Below, piece after piece: positions 1 through 10,251 of a stretch of DNA of 64,000 nucleotides (the stretch's first letter is position 1; every line of letters begins with the position of its first letter). The DNA is from Phanerodontia chrysosporium (lineage: Eukaryota; Basidiomycota; Agaricomycetes; Polyporales; Phanerochaetaceae). The notes beneath the pieces were generated by a model. It was given only the letters and a program-made list of their open reading frames with translations. It searched no databases and was not told where the DNA came from. The translations under genes and the position numbers were made by a program. Where the stretch lies: the NCBI GenBank assembly GCA_001910725.1, contig MJGA01000005.1, positions 1,240,001-1,304,000 of the forward strand, given 5' to 3'.

Positions 1-2283
1 GTTACCTGCGACGAGGAGTACATCGTCGGCGATCGTTAGAGACTCTACTGCGCCGTCAAGCCCAGATTGGAGGGGTATCCACTGCTTCGCATCGGGATCA
101 TAGGCAGTCACACCACGGAGTTTGTTCTGGAAAGTGGAGGAGGTCGTATCGGTGAACGATCCACCGATAAAAAGAGTATTGCCATGAACGATGACCGAGG
201 AAACAGGTCCGTTAAGACCAGAGTCTGCAAGTGCGCTGAGTTGTCCATTGTCGTAGAAGACGATATTGGAGGCACCAGAGGCGGTGCCTGAGGCGAGGTT
301 GAATTGCCCGCCAAGCAATAGAGCGCCAGATGGGTGTTGGACTACAGTGTGTATAGCTGGCTGGGTTGTCTGGATATTGCCCGATCCGACTGCGCTGTAC
401 AGGTCGAATGCAACGGCGTCCAACGTCGTTAGCGACGTGTTCTGGAGAACGCCGCTCGCATTAACGGAGGAACCAGCATTCAAGGGCCATTCGAAGAATC
501 CGAAACCGATGGATGAGCCGGCTCCAGAAGGACCATTTGCAGACGAGGAGGCCATGCCCGTGACATTCGCGCTCTTCAAGACGAGCTGGACTCTATCTGC
601 TACGAGTTCGTAATGGCCATCTTGCCCCTCGCCAACAGGTTGCTCTGCGAGCTCCATGTTGACAGTCATCGAAAAGCTGTCGGACGTCGGGACGACGGGT
701 CCACTATATATTGTGTAGGTCTCGTCTTGAGCGTTCTGTTGGGATACTATCTGGACGCTTGGCTGCTGGCCACCTCCCGGGAACACGGTGACCTTGACTG
801 TTGTGCGCATTTCGCAGTCCTGGAAGTTGGAACAGCCCGGACGAGTAGGTTGACGTCGTAGATCCCGGATGCAGACACGTACGGCTGCCAAGTGAATGTA
901 GGGCCTTGGGTGGAGGGAGTCCCCACAGCGACATCAGAGACAAGGACAGCTTGTGTCGTGCCCGCGATACTGGTCGCAGCGTTCTTCTGGATCCAATTGC
1001 CAGTGTGGGTGGTATTAGAAGCGCCGGGCGCGAAACAGGACTGGGAGTTGTCGCCTGCTATGGAAGAAGCGAATGCACCTGACGACAAGAGCTGCAGGAG
1101 ATGAAGACCGGCACCGGCACCTGTCCATTCGGAGACGGTGAGTTGAAAGCCAGTGATGTCCAACGACCCATCTGCGAAGAGGAAGTCCTGGTATGGTATC
1201 GAAGGGTCCGTGAGCAGTGGACAAGGATCAGTGCAGGTTTGATTCAATCCAGTGACGGGATCGACGTATTGGAGCTTCCGAACCGCATTGTCAGGGATAG
1301 TGGTAATACTGTGTCTGATGTCAATACGTGAACAGCCGCGCTTGAGCCTGTGAGAACGCACCTGAAACCAGTCGTGCCACGACCTGTCTGGAAGGTATTT
1401 CCAACACGAACCCCACTAGCACTCAGAGAGGCGAACTTGCGAACGGTGACAACGGCCTTAGAACCATCTTGGGCGAACCAACTATCCCCCGGTCCGTCCG
1501 CGCCTGCCGGGCACAGAACATTGTGGATGTTATCGAAACCGGCCTGGTTGCTGGAAGGTAAAGCTTCGATCTGGGCGTCCTCCAAAGGGACAGGGACAAG
1601 GGATGACGAGTACGGGGTGGCCCCAGAGGAGAACGGCACGTTAGGGTTGTTGGTCCCGTTGAGTACCAATGAACCGTTGCCAAAGGTGGTGAGGAAGGAG
1701 CCGGAGAAGAATAGACTCGATTGAGAGGAATTCGATGTGATTGACAATACTTGCGCCCGAGCTCCTGACAGGCCACCGAACGGTGGTGCAGACCAGGACT
1801 GAGACTGTGTATCCCATACGGCTACGGCGGAAGCAGGGAGGTGAAGTCGCCTCCGACCCACACTTGCTTGTGCGAGGCATCGCAATAAAGAGCGTTCACA
1901 GCTCCATTAGGACCAGAGGAGCCTAGAGAAGAGAACGCGGCGCTTGAAGGTTTGTATGACACTATATTAGCTGCAGACACCCCGTTGACTGAGGTGAAGC
2001 TGCCTCCAATGTAGTAGGTGTCTCCCAACGCGCAACCGGTATAGACGGAACCGCCTGTGTTCGTAGAACCGATGCGCGTGAGGGAGCCATCGTTGTTTCT
2101 TGAAAGGAGAGACGAGGTGGAAGGATCGAATGCGACCGAGGTGGAATTTTGGAACAAATCGAGACCAGCGAATGCACCTGCGAGACCGACCTTGCCCATG
2201 CGGTCGAAGTCGACAAGGGGGAGGCCGGCCATTACGAGAGAGGGACAGAGCAGCAAGAGGAGCGGTGGTATCTGACGACTCAT
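1..2283 (-). CDS. RAX2: Rax2-type cortical polarity protein, partial
   Basis: The gene reads leftward from an ATG at 2283 and runs off the window, so the C-terminus is missing. The start lies before a hydrophobic stretch that looks like a signal peptide. The sequence holds repeated beta-propeller or kelch-like phrases such as VWVGGDFTS and YIGGSFTSVNG, then AVAVWDTQSQSW and CTDPCPLL, which I recognise from Rax2. In yeasts Rax2 is a large type I membrane glycoprotein marking the cell cortex for bud-site or growth-site choice; this role is known of the family, not shown here. A 47-nt intron at 1315-1361 joins GFR to HSITTIPDN. Two reading-frame breaks remain that no intron explains, near 1829-1838 and 831-845. 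At the second, a PGCSNFQDC-like motif is restored by one extra base. Both look like one-base deletions, so I call this a gene rather than a pseudogene, with some doubt. Confidence 0.8.
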
Positions 2284-2439
2284 GGCGACAGCAGCATAAG
2301 CCAAGTTGCTGAGGGGTATAATCGACAGGGCAGTCGGTCGTCGTACGCGTGCAAGTGAGAACAACCTCAACACGCGACAACCACCACACCAGAAGCGCGT
2401 CTATTTAGGCGCTCATTGAGCGCACAGGCAAAAAGTAAA

Positions 2440-2510
2440 TGCATTAAGGGGGAATCGAACCCCCGGCGGGTCGATGGCAACGACCCAGGTTACCACTACC
2501 CCATTAATGC
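2440..2510 (-). tRNA. tRNA-Gly (anticodon GCC)
   Basis: On the minus strand a 70-nt cloverleaf plus discriminator A can be folded by eye. The seven-base acceptor stem GCATTAA pairs with TTAATGC. The D arm contains AGTGGTA, the anticodon loop TTGCCAT carries GCC, and the T arm is GGGGG-TTCGATT-CCCCC. The layout matches eukaryotic tRNA-Gly(GCC) base for base in the arms. There is no intron. It sits 157 bp upstream of the Rax2 start. Confidence 0.95.
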
Positions 2511-2741
2511 TATGCTTCGGTTCCCGGTACATCATAATTGATCATGCTAATGCGCATCGCTCCCTCTACACCTTACACCGAGCAGCGGCCACATGTGAGT
2601 CACTCGCAAGACGGCGACTTCATAGCTTTGCAGTCGTAATTCCGAACACACCGAGAACGCTTCCAGTAATAGTTGGTATATGACATAAGACCAAAGTTTC
2701 AACTCAGTTTATTCGTTGGTTAAGCATCTATGGCAGGGATT

Positions 2742-3313
2742 CTATACATGCTTCACAACCAGATCCGACAGATCTGGGCTGCTCCCAACAGGCTGCAAGT
2801 GGGGAGAATGCTGCTCAAAGCGCCTGAACGAGACGGTCATTCAGCAAACACAGAGTACAATCATGTGAACAGTACGCACTGAGGGAATCTGTAGCGAACG
2901 ATGGGCGGCCTCTGCGCATCCGCGACAAGCAATGCCTCCTGCGAGCCCTGGGTCTCAAGGGCAAGGTGCTTGATGTTGATCTTCTCCCAGACCTCCTTGG
3001 GGGTACGCCAGTGGTCGATCAGACGCTTCACGTAGCTATCTTCCTCCGGCGAAGGAGCGAACTTGTAGAAGGCCGCGGCAGCAAGACCTGCAATAGCCCA
3101 ACTGTACCACACTTTGTTGGCAAAAGCTACAACGCTCGTTCAGTGCCAAGCTCTGGCTGCGAAGCGCGTTTTGACCAACGTACTTTCTTGAGGGTAGACA
3201 GTGGTATCCTCCTCATGACGGTGCTCTTCGTGGTGCGTGGAGGCATTCCTCCTAGGAACAGCCGAGAGTATGGCTCGCTTATGCCTGGCTGTGGCGGCCC
3301 TCAGCAGAGACAT
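2742..3313 (-). CDS. Probable mitochondrial complex I small subunit (17.8 kDa-like)
   Basis: Three exons, 3184-3313, 2880-3126 and 2742-2823 (minus strand), join in phase to give 152 residues. The introns are 57 and 56 nt with GTACGT and GTGCGT donors. The N-terminus (MSLLRAATARHKRAILSAV) is basic and looks like a mitochondrial presequence. A His/Glu-rich linker follows, then one membrane span (WYSWAIAGLAAAAFYKF). The soluble tail contains WEKIN and RYRFPQRFEQHSPH. This arrangement resembles the fungal NADH-ubiquinone oxidoreductase 17.8 kDa subunit as I remember it, a single-span accessory subunit of the inner membrane. The start was chosen because the next upstream ATG is out of frame. The gene model is firm; the family name is moderate. 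Confidence 0.7.
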
Positions 3314-3635
3314 GGTGTACGGGTCGAGGTGGTGCAGGTGTCGGACGCGTTCCCGCCATGTTCCTCCTCGGGATGCTTATGTAAGCTCGCCCGAGTCCAA
3401 GCGAAACCGAACCTGACCCACGCTTCGATAAAGTCAACCGCCACGAGGCACCTCGCTCGTCTACACACTCCCTTGTTTCTTTAGAGCTCGAATCCGCAAG
3501 ATACCGATTAAAGGAAGCTGGGCTTCCCGCATTATTCTGTCTGCCTGCATACCCGTCGACAAACTAGTGCATCCCTACAACCATCTGCGCACACCCTAGA
3601 CGCACGAAGGCACCCCCTTCCCTCACGCAAGATCC
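3314..3635. other. Intergenic region between divergent genes
   Basis: About 320 bp between the divergent complex I-like gene and the coiled-coil gene. It presumably holds both promoters. I see no recognisable RNA gene, repeat or clear TATA element. Confidence 0.5.
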
Positions 3636-4097
3636 ATGGCTTCCCTGTCGAACCCTACGCTCATGCTTCCTGTCTTCATCCCTTCCTCGCCTCTTCTATC
3701 TGGGACTCTCGCCGACGATCTCATGACAACACTCGTAGCTCGAGGGGTCTGCAACCCCTTGCCCGGCGTCAGCTTTTCTCCTGGTCGTCGGCCTGTTATC
3801 AACTCGAAGCCTTCTCCGCCGTCCGGGACGGCCATCAGCAATAAGCCACTACCTCTGCTTCCGAAGCCGACAATACCCCCTACGCAGATCATTGGCTTGC
3901 TCAACCTACTGGAACAGATGGATAGCGACGTGACCAAGGAACTCGAACGTCTGCGAGATCATATTCAAGAATTACGAAACAGCACCGAGGTGTTGAAGGC
4001 GGAACGGTCGTCGAGGTGTGAGAGAGTCGCGCTGCGAAAGGATAGAGAGGAGAAGGAGACTAAGCATGTGGACGACGAGTTCTGGCTGAATGCCTGA
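3636..4097 (+). CDS. Small coiled-coil protein of unknown function
   Basis: A single uninterrupted 153-codon frame starts at an ATG in a context of CAAGATCCATGG. I do not recognise the family. The N-terminal 90 residues are rich in Pro, Ser and Leu. Residues about 85-145 are charged and heptad-like (LLNLLEQM, then KELERLRDHIQELRN), predicting a coiled coil. The tail is rich in Lys and Glu. There is no signal peptide or membrane span. The antisense frame at 3623-3937 is most likely a shadow. Codon use and the acidic/basic C-terminal pattern favour a real gene, but homology would be needed to prove it. Confidence 0.55.
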   Translation: MASLSNPTLMLPVFIPSSPLLSGTLADDLMTTLVARGVCNPLPGVSFSPGRRPVINSKPSPPSGTAISNKPLPLLPKPTIPPTQIIGLLNLLEQMDSDVTKELERLRDHIQELRNSTEVLKAERSSRCERVALRKDREEKETKHVDDEFWLNA

Positions 4098-4471
4098 GCA
4101 GCGAGTGTATGTCATACGTCGTAGTATGTAGTGCACATAGTCGGGACGCGTATGGCTCCATGCCATCCCTCATTCCTCACATTTTCAGTCGCTGCGCCGT
4201 ACCCTTGTGTCCAATCACCAGCTTTGGTTGGATACCCGGAAACCGAACCTATCCATATGCGTTCGCCCAAGGGCCCACCCTGTGAGGCATAGCAACGGAA
4301 GTCGTTAGATTGCTCGGGTTGTCTAGCCCAAGCTCTGGCCTCTAGACGCACCTCGCGTATATATACGGCAAGCTGCCCTGGATCTGCTGACCCGGATCTC
4401 TTTTCCCTCCTCGTCACCACCTCCTAATAATCTACTGCCCGATTCTTTGTTCCCGTACACCCATCCTAACT

Positions 4472-5017
4472 ATGTGTGAGTATGCTTAATCTAAGTCCTG
4501 CGAATATCACCTTCAACTGAGCGGACGACCAGCTACCAACGAGACTAGCACAGCCGCCAACGCCACGAAGCCAACGCCGTCCCGCAAGTTATCAGTCGAC
4601 TTGCAGACTGTCGAGACTCTGGAAAAGCGTCTGACCCAGCGTCCCGACAAGAAGGACCTCGTCGATCGTAATATCCTCAAGGGTAAGTACTGCCGGTGCT
4701 TATGGAAGCGTCAAGTGTCGAAAGGTCAATTTGCCAGATGACAAGATTGCCCCGTCTCTCCAGGCTGCTAAGGAGAAGTTGGAGAGATCGCAGCTCGAGG
4801 TACACTGCCTGTTAGAAGTATGACTGGGTATTGACAATAGACATTTCAGGATAAACTCGGCCACGCTCTGCAGCAACGCCCAAAGCGCGAAGAGCTTGAG
4901 CAGCAAGGGATCCTCAGTGAGTCCGCTTTGCACAAGCGATCTCACGACCACAACGATCTACTAATGGCACCTGGTCCAGAGCCAGACGCTTCCACCCCGA
5001 CCACCGCGTCGGCCTGA
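4472..5017 (+). CDS. RPEL-repeat protein
   Basis: Five exons join in frame to 106 residues: 4472-4475, 4533-4682, 4738-4799, 4850-4916 and 4980-5017. Exon 1 has only four bases, ATG plus one, and its donor GTGAGT follows at once. The product has two RPEL-type motifs, LTQRPDKKDLVDRNIL and LQQRPKREELEQQGIL, separated by a helical segment. In animals RPEL motifs bind G-actin (MRTF, Phactr). In fungi, short RPEL proteins exist without a settled role, so actin binding here is inference. There is no signal peptide or membrane span. The repeat spacing and clean intron phases make the model reliable. Confidence 0.85.
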
Positions 5018-5203
5018 ATTCGCCCCGGTACAAGACCCGAGTGAAAGGCAACAGCAACGCAAGTGTAGTGGATGGATTCGAATTAGGGAAATGTATTCTG
5101 GAAGTATAGTAAACGCGCGTCAGTTATCCCTATGCAAGCAGCATGCAGTGCAACGAGCAAGCGCACCTAGTCACGCAGTTTGAAGTTCCTGAAGTTCCTG
5201 ACC

Positions 5204-5890
5204 CTAGTCTCTACTGCCACGATTCCGAATCCGCTCCCTCATCTCCTGCGCGGCGCGCTTCGTCCCCGCACTGCCAGCCCACCCTCGGCTCCGCAGCCAT
5301 CCCACCAGCCGCGGTGTGACGGCAGCGGTAAGGCCTACTCGGACCGGCAAGAACAAGGTCTTGTGAATAGTGTACGCCAGAACGACCATAGCCCATATGC
5401 CCTCGGAGCCGCCGTTGCGCATATGTGACGCACTGTCCATCTCGTCCCTTCCTGGCTCCGCTGGTCTGGCAGGAAGGAGCCCTGAGACAGCCTCCTTCAC
5501 GGAGACGGCGACCCGAGAAACGTGTTCGGCACCGAGGATGTTGACGGCCGCGAAGGCGACGGTGAAGTCTGCGACGGACAGCAGTAGGTACACGCCGAGG
5601 GCATACCAGCCGTAGGACTTGATCAAGTGTTTCAAGCGTTGGGAGAGTGTCGCATTGGGTGGGAGGTCGCTGTCGGGGTTGGGCGAACCATGGGGTGGTG
5701 GTGAGGACAATCGCGTTGGGCTGTGGTGAAGGAGGCGGGTGCTGACACGACCTCCAGTTCTTGTGAGGGAAATCTGCGGCTCCGTTCCTGTGGCGAGGCG
5801 GGTGAGCGGCAGAAGCGGCCGGGACACCCGCGGGACGAGGGAGCGGAGGACGGGTATGCGGAGAATGATGTTTCTGACCATGCAGAGCAC
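5204..5890 (-). CDS. DUF1279 (FAM210-like) mitochondrial membrane protein
   Basis: A single-exon 228-codon frame; the ATG at 5890 or the in-frame ATG at 5881 could be used. The N-terminus is Arg-rich and lacks acidic residues (VRNIILRIPVLRSLVPRVSR), as expected for mitochondrial import. Residues about 83-125 (LKHLIKSYGWYALGVYLLLS and following) match the DUF1279 core, with one or two membrane spans. A second hydrophobic segment, IWAMVVLAYTIHKTLFLPVR, is followed by a basic tail ending in RIRNRGSRD. Fungal relatives include yeast Nat2-like proteins; animal FAM210A/B are mitochondrial. The exact function is unknown. It is divergent from the SAM decarboxylase gene, with starts about 270 bp apart. 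Confidence 0.75.
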   Translation of the reverse strand: MLCMVRNIILRIPVLRSLVPRVSRPLLPLTRLATGTEPQISLTRTGGRVSTRLLHHSPTRLSSPPPHGSPNPDSDLPPNATLSQRLKHLIKSYGWYALGVYLLLSVADFTVAFAAVNILGAEHVSRVAVSVKEAVSGLLPARPAEPGRDEMDSASHMRNGGSEGIWAMVVLAYTIHKTLFLPVRVGLTAAVTPRLVGWLRSRGWAGSAGTKRAAQEMRERIRNRGSRD

Positions 5891-6085
5891 GACGTGGACG
5901 GTGCGTTGGAGGTTGCAGCGGACGACGAGGACAGGGAATAACTCGAGAGCCGCGCATGGACGCGTTGAAGCGACGGCGGCGCTCGGCAGGCAGAAGACGC
6001 CCCGGCAAAGTCCGCGTGCAAGTTTTGAATCGATCTGTAGGAAAGGGTAAGCAGAGTATCATCTCTCCTCATCTTCACCCTTTTC

Positions 6086-6136
6086 ATGCATCCTCACAGC
6101 CCCCACTCTCAACCATACCAGTCTTCACTGCGATAG
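6086..6136 (+). promoter_or_regulatory. Upstream ORF in the leader of the SAM decarboxylase gene
   Basis: A 16-codon ORF (MHPHSPHSQPYQSSLR, stop TAG) ends 26 nt before the main ATG at 6163. Upstream ORFs in SAM decarboxylase leaders mediate polyamine-dependent translational control in mammals and plants. Whether this one acts similarly, and whether it lies within the transcript, is inference. Confidence 0.4.
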
Positions 6137-6162
6137 CATCTCTACCCGTCACAATCGCACCC

Positions 6163-7629
6163 ATGGACGCCGTCGACTCCAGCGAGGGCTATGGCCCCTT
6201 CGAAGGCCCCGAGAAGCTCCTCGAAATATGGTTCGCTCCTTCTCCAGCGGACCTCCCAGACGCGTCAGAGTCCACGAACGGCAAGTTTGGACTCAGAAAG
6301 GTACCCAAGGCAGTGTGGGAGGAGATGCTAGACATTGTCAAGTGCAAAATTCTCTCCCACATCGAGGGTCACGAGATGGATGCCTATCTTCTGAGGTAAG
6401 CTTTCCAGACCCTTAGCATCTAGCCGTACGACCGCAAGTCTACCTTCGCTCCGCTCTTGGTCATTTCACTCGGTTGGATGCCAACTTTCGCCTTGCCCTT
6501 CGCTTTACTGATTGTGTTCTTCATCCTCAGCGAGTCCTCGTTCTTTGTCTCGCCACACCGTCTTATCTTGAAGACGTGCGGCACGACGCTCAACCTCCTC
6601 GGTCTTCCCCGCATGCTAGAAATTGCGAAGACACATGCCAACTTGTCCACCGTCTACCGCTGTTTTTACTCGCGCAAAGCTTTCATGTTCCCTGAACGCC
6701 AACGGGGTCCTCACCGGGATTGGCGCGCCGAGGTGGAATTTCTCGACCAAATCTTCCCAAACGGTGCTGCCTACACTGTAGGGAAGGTTAACGGTGACCA
6801 TTGGCTTCTTTACATCACCAATCCCGGTGAGGACACCTTATCGACTGCCCCGAACTCGCCTGCTCCTCGGGACATCCCTCTTCCAGAGGCCGACGATGCG
6901 CTTGCGGCAGACGGGTCCGACGGCAATGGCGAGCCGGAATGGACGAAGCACGATTACACTATTGAGATCCTCATGACCGAACTCTCGCCCTCCGCTCGTG
7001 CGAAGTTCAACCATGCTTCCGCACTCGAAGAGGTTGAGCGCAACCCGGGGCAGCACGCATTGGATCTGTCGTCCTCCATCGGGATCTCGGACATATTCCC
7101 TCGTCAGCTCACTAGCTTGGACGCGTATTCATTCACCCCATGCGGATACTCTTCCAACGCACTGCTCAAGTGGCGCGACGATGCTGGGGTAGATCCGGCC
7201 AAGAGCGGGGAGGGCTACTACACTATCCATGTCACGCCCGAAGATGGATGGTCGTATGCTAGCTTCGAGTGCAACGTCCCCTTGCCCGCCGTCCCTACTC
7301 CCCAGCCCAGCAAAATTCCCGACCTAAAGACGCTCATTCGCCGGGTGGTCAGCATTTTCCAGCCTGGAAGGCTGACGCTGACGCTGTTCATCTCGAGCGA
7401 GGACAACGCTAACGCGGAGGAGGAGGAAGGAGAAAGCGCGGTTGAAGCTGCTCAGCGGGCATTCAAGACAGCCCTCATGTCGCCGAAGGGTGTCAACGGC
7501 GTCTCAAGTAGCCGCGGAGAGGGCGAAACAGGAGCAGAGTTCCACGGAGTTTACAGGAGGACGGACAAAATCAACTATGAATTCGGGGGGTACGACCTCG
7601 CATTCGCCAGTTTCGAGCTGCGCTCGTGA
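6163..7629 (+). CDS. SPE2: S-adenosylmethionine decarboxylase proenzyme
   Basis: Two exons, 6163-6395 and 6531-7629, join in frame to 443 residues. The enzyme decarboxylates S-adenosylmethionine to supply aminopropyl groups for spermidine and spermine. The proenzyme cleaves itself at Glu-Ser to create the pyruvoyl cofactor. Here the motif LLSESSFFVS is intact, with cleavage expected between Glu79 and Ser80. The segment LILKTCGTT that follows is also diagnostic. Downstream are CFYSRKAFMFPERQ, the FPNGAAYTVG region and a C-terminal YYTIHVTPEDGWSYASFE block, all typical of eukaryotic AdoMetDC. The 135-nt intron is long for this window and splits the Ser codon directly before the cleavage Glu. 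Its retention would hit a stop at once. Length fits the fungal family. Confidence 0.95.
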
Positions 7630-8562
7630 AAAGTCTGGTTTATCTAGGCAATTGGAGTTACCACTCAATCGCACGCACATACCCGTGTTATCAAAAGGAC
7701 CTTGAGGCGATCTTGCCATGTATCTGTCCTATCTTTTCGCTGATGTACGCTGGTGTAATACTAACTTGACTCTCGCACCGGGATTATTTTGTAACCGAGC
7801 GTGTGCACGGCAGCAGGGTGCGAGTTGGTGGGCAGTACGTGTCATGCGCGGGCTGCAGTCCGGGGGCTGTCTCGGCAATAGAATCGGAGTGCTGCGCTTT
7901 CATCTGGAAACAAGCTTCGGTGCCCACGGTGTAGAGCAAGCGAATGTTGTTGTGAGCTGTGGTCCTTCATCCGGCTGAACCACTGAAGCCGTTTAAGGAA
8001 GGTCGGGTGTGATCAGCACCCACCGCGAGCAGTGCTGCCCTTCGAGACTACTGCTAGGTTCAGGCCGCCTACAATGTCGTAAAGACTGGCGTTGCACATA
8101 TAATTGAGCTTCTGGCTCGGGAGACGAGTGTCCGGTGAGTCCCTATCATCTTCATCAACACGGTACCTCTCCCCCGCCGTCCCCGGTCGCTCACATTGTA
8201 CGGCAGACGGAAGGAAGGCTTCTGCTCCTTGTTGGCCTCCAGCGTGTAGCTACCATGTGCCCTACGCAGTCATGCGCGCTCAGGCATCCATATTGGCATT
8301 CCTGCCGCGCCTGCACTCGGTTACGACGGCAATCCGCTCCGCCCTTGACAATCCCCGCGGTGCCAGAGGCATCGACTGCTGACTGCTCTTCGCTGCCAGC
8401 TTGTCATCGTTCTACCTATTCATCTCCAGCCAGGCGCTCCCGGACGTCATCACCTTCTCCGCCGTGTTATAAGACGGACGCTCACGGCATGCCTTGTGGC
8501 ACGAGGGCAGTGCACGTCTTCCTAGAACTCTCCGCCTCGTTCTGTCGGACGGCCACCTCCTT
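7630..8562. other. Intergenic region, possibly including a 5' exon of the phosphatase gene
   Basis: About 930 bp. A GTGAGT donor near 8135 and an acceptor near 8270 could mark a leader intron of the downstream PP2C-like gene. An ATG at 8272 begins a mitochondrial-looking peptide (MRAQASILAFLPRL) that soon stops, and I could not splice it convincingly to the known exons. Nothing else is recognisable. Confidence 0.35.
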
Positions 8563-10033
8563 ATGGCGCGCCAGGTCGTACAACTGTTGCCCGCCTCGTC
8601 TGCGGACAGGCGGCGTGCGCTCGAGGAGGTAAAGGACTTCGCTCTCACCGACATGGGCTATGGTGAAGACGTCAGATGGACATACAAGCTTCTACGCGAG
8701 CCCGCCCTCACGGATGAATTGTGCCGTCTGGCGCACCCGTCGAGCACGGTCGGCACCCACAGCGTTACCTTCCAGCCGTGCCGAAGCTACGAGCAGCGTA
8801 GTCAGGATCGCCACGTAGTTGACCGATGGGACTTCGGTGGAGGCGGCACTTGGGTCTTCACCGGTGTGTTCGATGGTGCGTGTCAACGGCTAAAGAGCCC
8901 ACCTCATCCCGCTGACCCACTTTGTTACGCCACATAGGCCATGTCAATCACGACACCGTAGAGTATGCTACCGAGAAACTGCCGTCCCTTGTTCGTATGT
9001 CGCTGGAGAGTCTCTTGGCGCGGACGACATCACCTTCTCCCGCGCGGATTTCTGACCTGCTGTCTGAGGCAATCGCGGAGGTCGACTCAGCTATAATGTC
9101 GGACTTCTTGTCTACATTCGCCCAGGGAGATTTGGAGCCGCCCCATACCCACCCAGAGTTCGCAAAGACTCTTCTCAGTGACGACAGAAGGGCTCGGCAC
9201 TGCCGCATCGTCTCGCGTGCTCTTGGCGGCACGACTGCGCTGGTTACTTTATACAATCAAATACATGGTGACTTGTGGGTCGCTAACGTCGGTGATTGTT
9301 GTGCTGGTGAGGAGTCCTGGCTGCGTCCCAGAACCTTTCCATGCTCATATGTTTTGCAGTGCTTGGTACCTGGGACGGGACAGGGTGGTCTGCAACCCTG
9401 ATCAACTCCATCCATAACTGTAGCAATATCGCCGAAGTTTCGAGGGTCATATCTGAACATCCGCCACACGAGGTATGTGTTGAAGATGAGAGGATACTAG
9501 GCTGGCTCGCGCCGACGCGAGGTAAGTTCCTCAAATCTACCGAGCCTCGTAAAACGATATTGACTGGGCTATTAGCCATAGGCGATTTCTGGTTAAAGCT
9601 GCCTCGAATGTATACGGAAGACGTTTTCATTCACTTCGACGCAATGCAGAAGGAGTCGCTACATAAATACCTCCCTCGACTTCAGACGCCGCCATATGTC
9701 TCCGCCAAGGCGGACGTATACCACCGACGAATCCGCGGTCGCCAAGGGGAGGCCGCGCCGCGCGACGTCTTCCTGATCACCTGCACTGATGGCATGCTCG
9801 ATCTTGCGCATCCTGAACCCCTTCAGCTATCGCAGCAGCTCATCGACCGCTGGGTAGGCGTTGTAGGACGTGCTTGGCAGCAGAGAGGCATGCAACCGCT
9901 CAACCTTGCATTGGAACTGTTGCGCAACAGCATCGGTGGCGACGACACGGAGCTCATGTCGCGCAATCTGACCGTGGAGATGGACGAACGCTGGATGGAC
10001 GATACTACTATTCTCGTGCAATGCTTCTCATGA
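8563..10033 (+). CDS. PP2C-family serine/threonine phosphatase
   Basis: Exons 8563-8875, 8938-9306, 9360-9521 and 9576-10033 join in phase to 433 residues. The 5' end is the weak point and an upstream exon is possible. PP2C motifs appear in order: VFDGH (usual DGHGG, here DGHVNHDT), GGTTALVTLY, VANVGDC (usual GDSR, here GDCC), TRAIGDFWLK, ITCTDGMLD and a terminal DDTTILV. The Asp residues that bind the two metal ions are all present, so activity is plausible. The changes around DGHGG and GDSR mark it as a divergent fungal branch, of the kind related to mitochondrial pyruvate dehydrogenase phosphatase. The substrate cannot be told from sequence. Confidence 0.85.
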
Positions 10034-10251
10034 TCGGCTATGTTCTTTCCTCGACCTATCTAATGACGAGCATACAATTGTACATGAGGGGTGTATTAGT
10101 ACAACTAGGGGAACCAAACATGTGCGCAGGCATTGCGATTGCGACTATATACATATATACTGCCGAAAGACAAATGAGACCCGGATCAACGTACACATCC
10201 CATAGACAACAAGCATGAATAGCAACGAATATATCTGATACATGACATGTG

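Noticed and set aside
831..2283. Rax2 as a pseudogene
   Set aside because: Motifs are well kept on both sides of the two breaks, no other stop interrupts the frame, and similar breaks occur in unrelated essential genes, so consensus error is more likely.
5211..6062. A 283-residue minus-strand frame overlapping the DUF1279 gene
   Set aside because: It is Arg/Pro-rich and without domains, while the other frame has a clear membrane-protein pattern.
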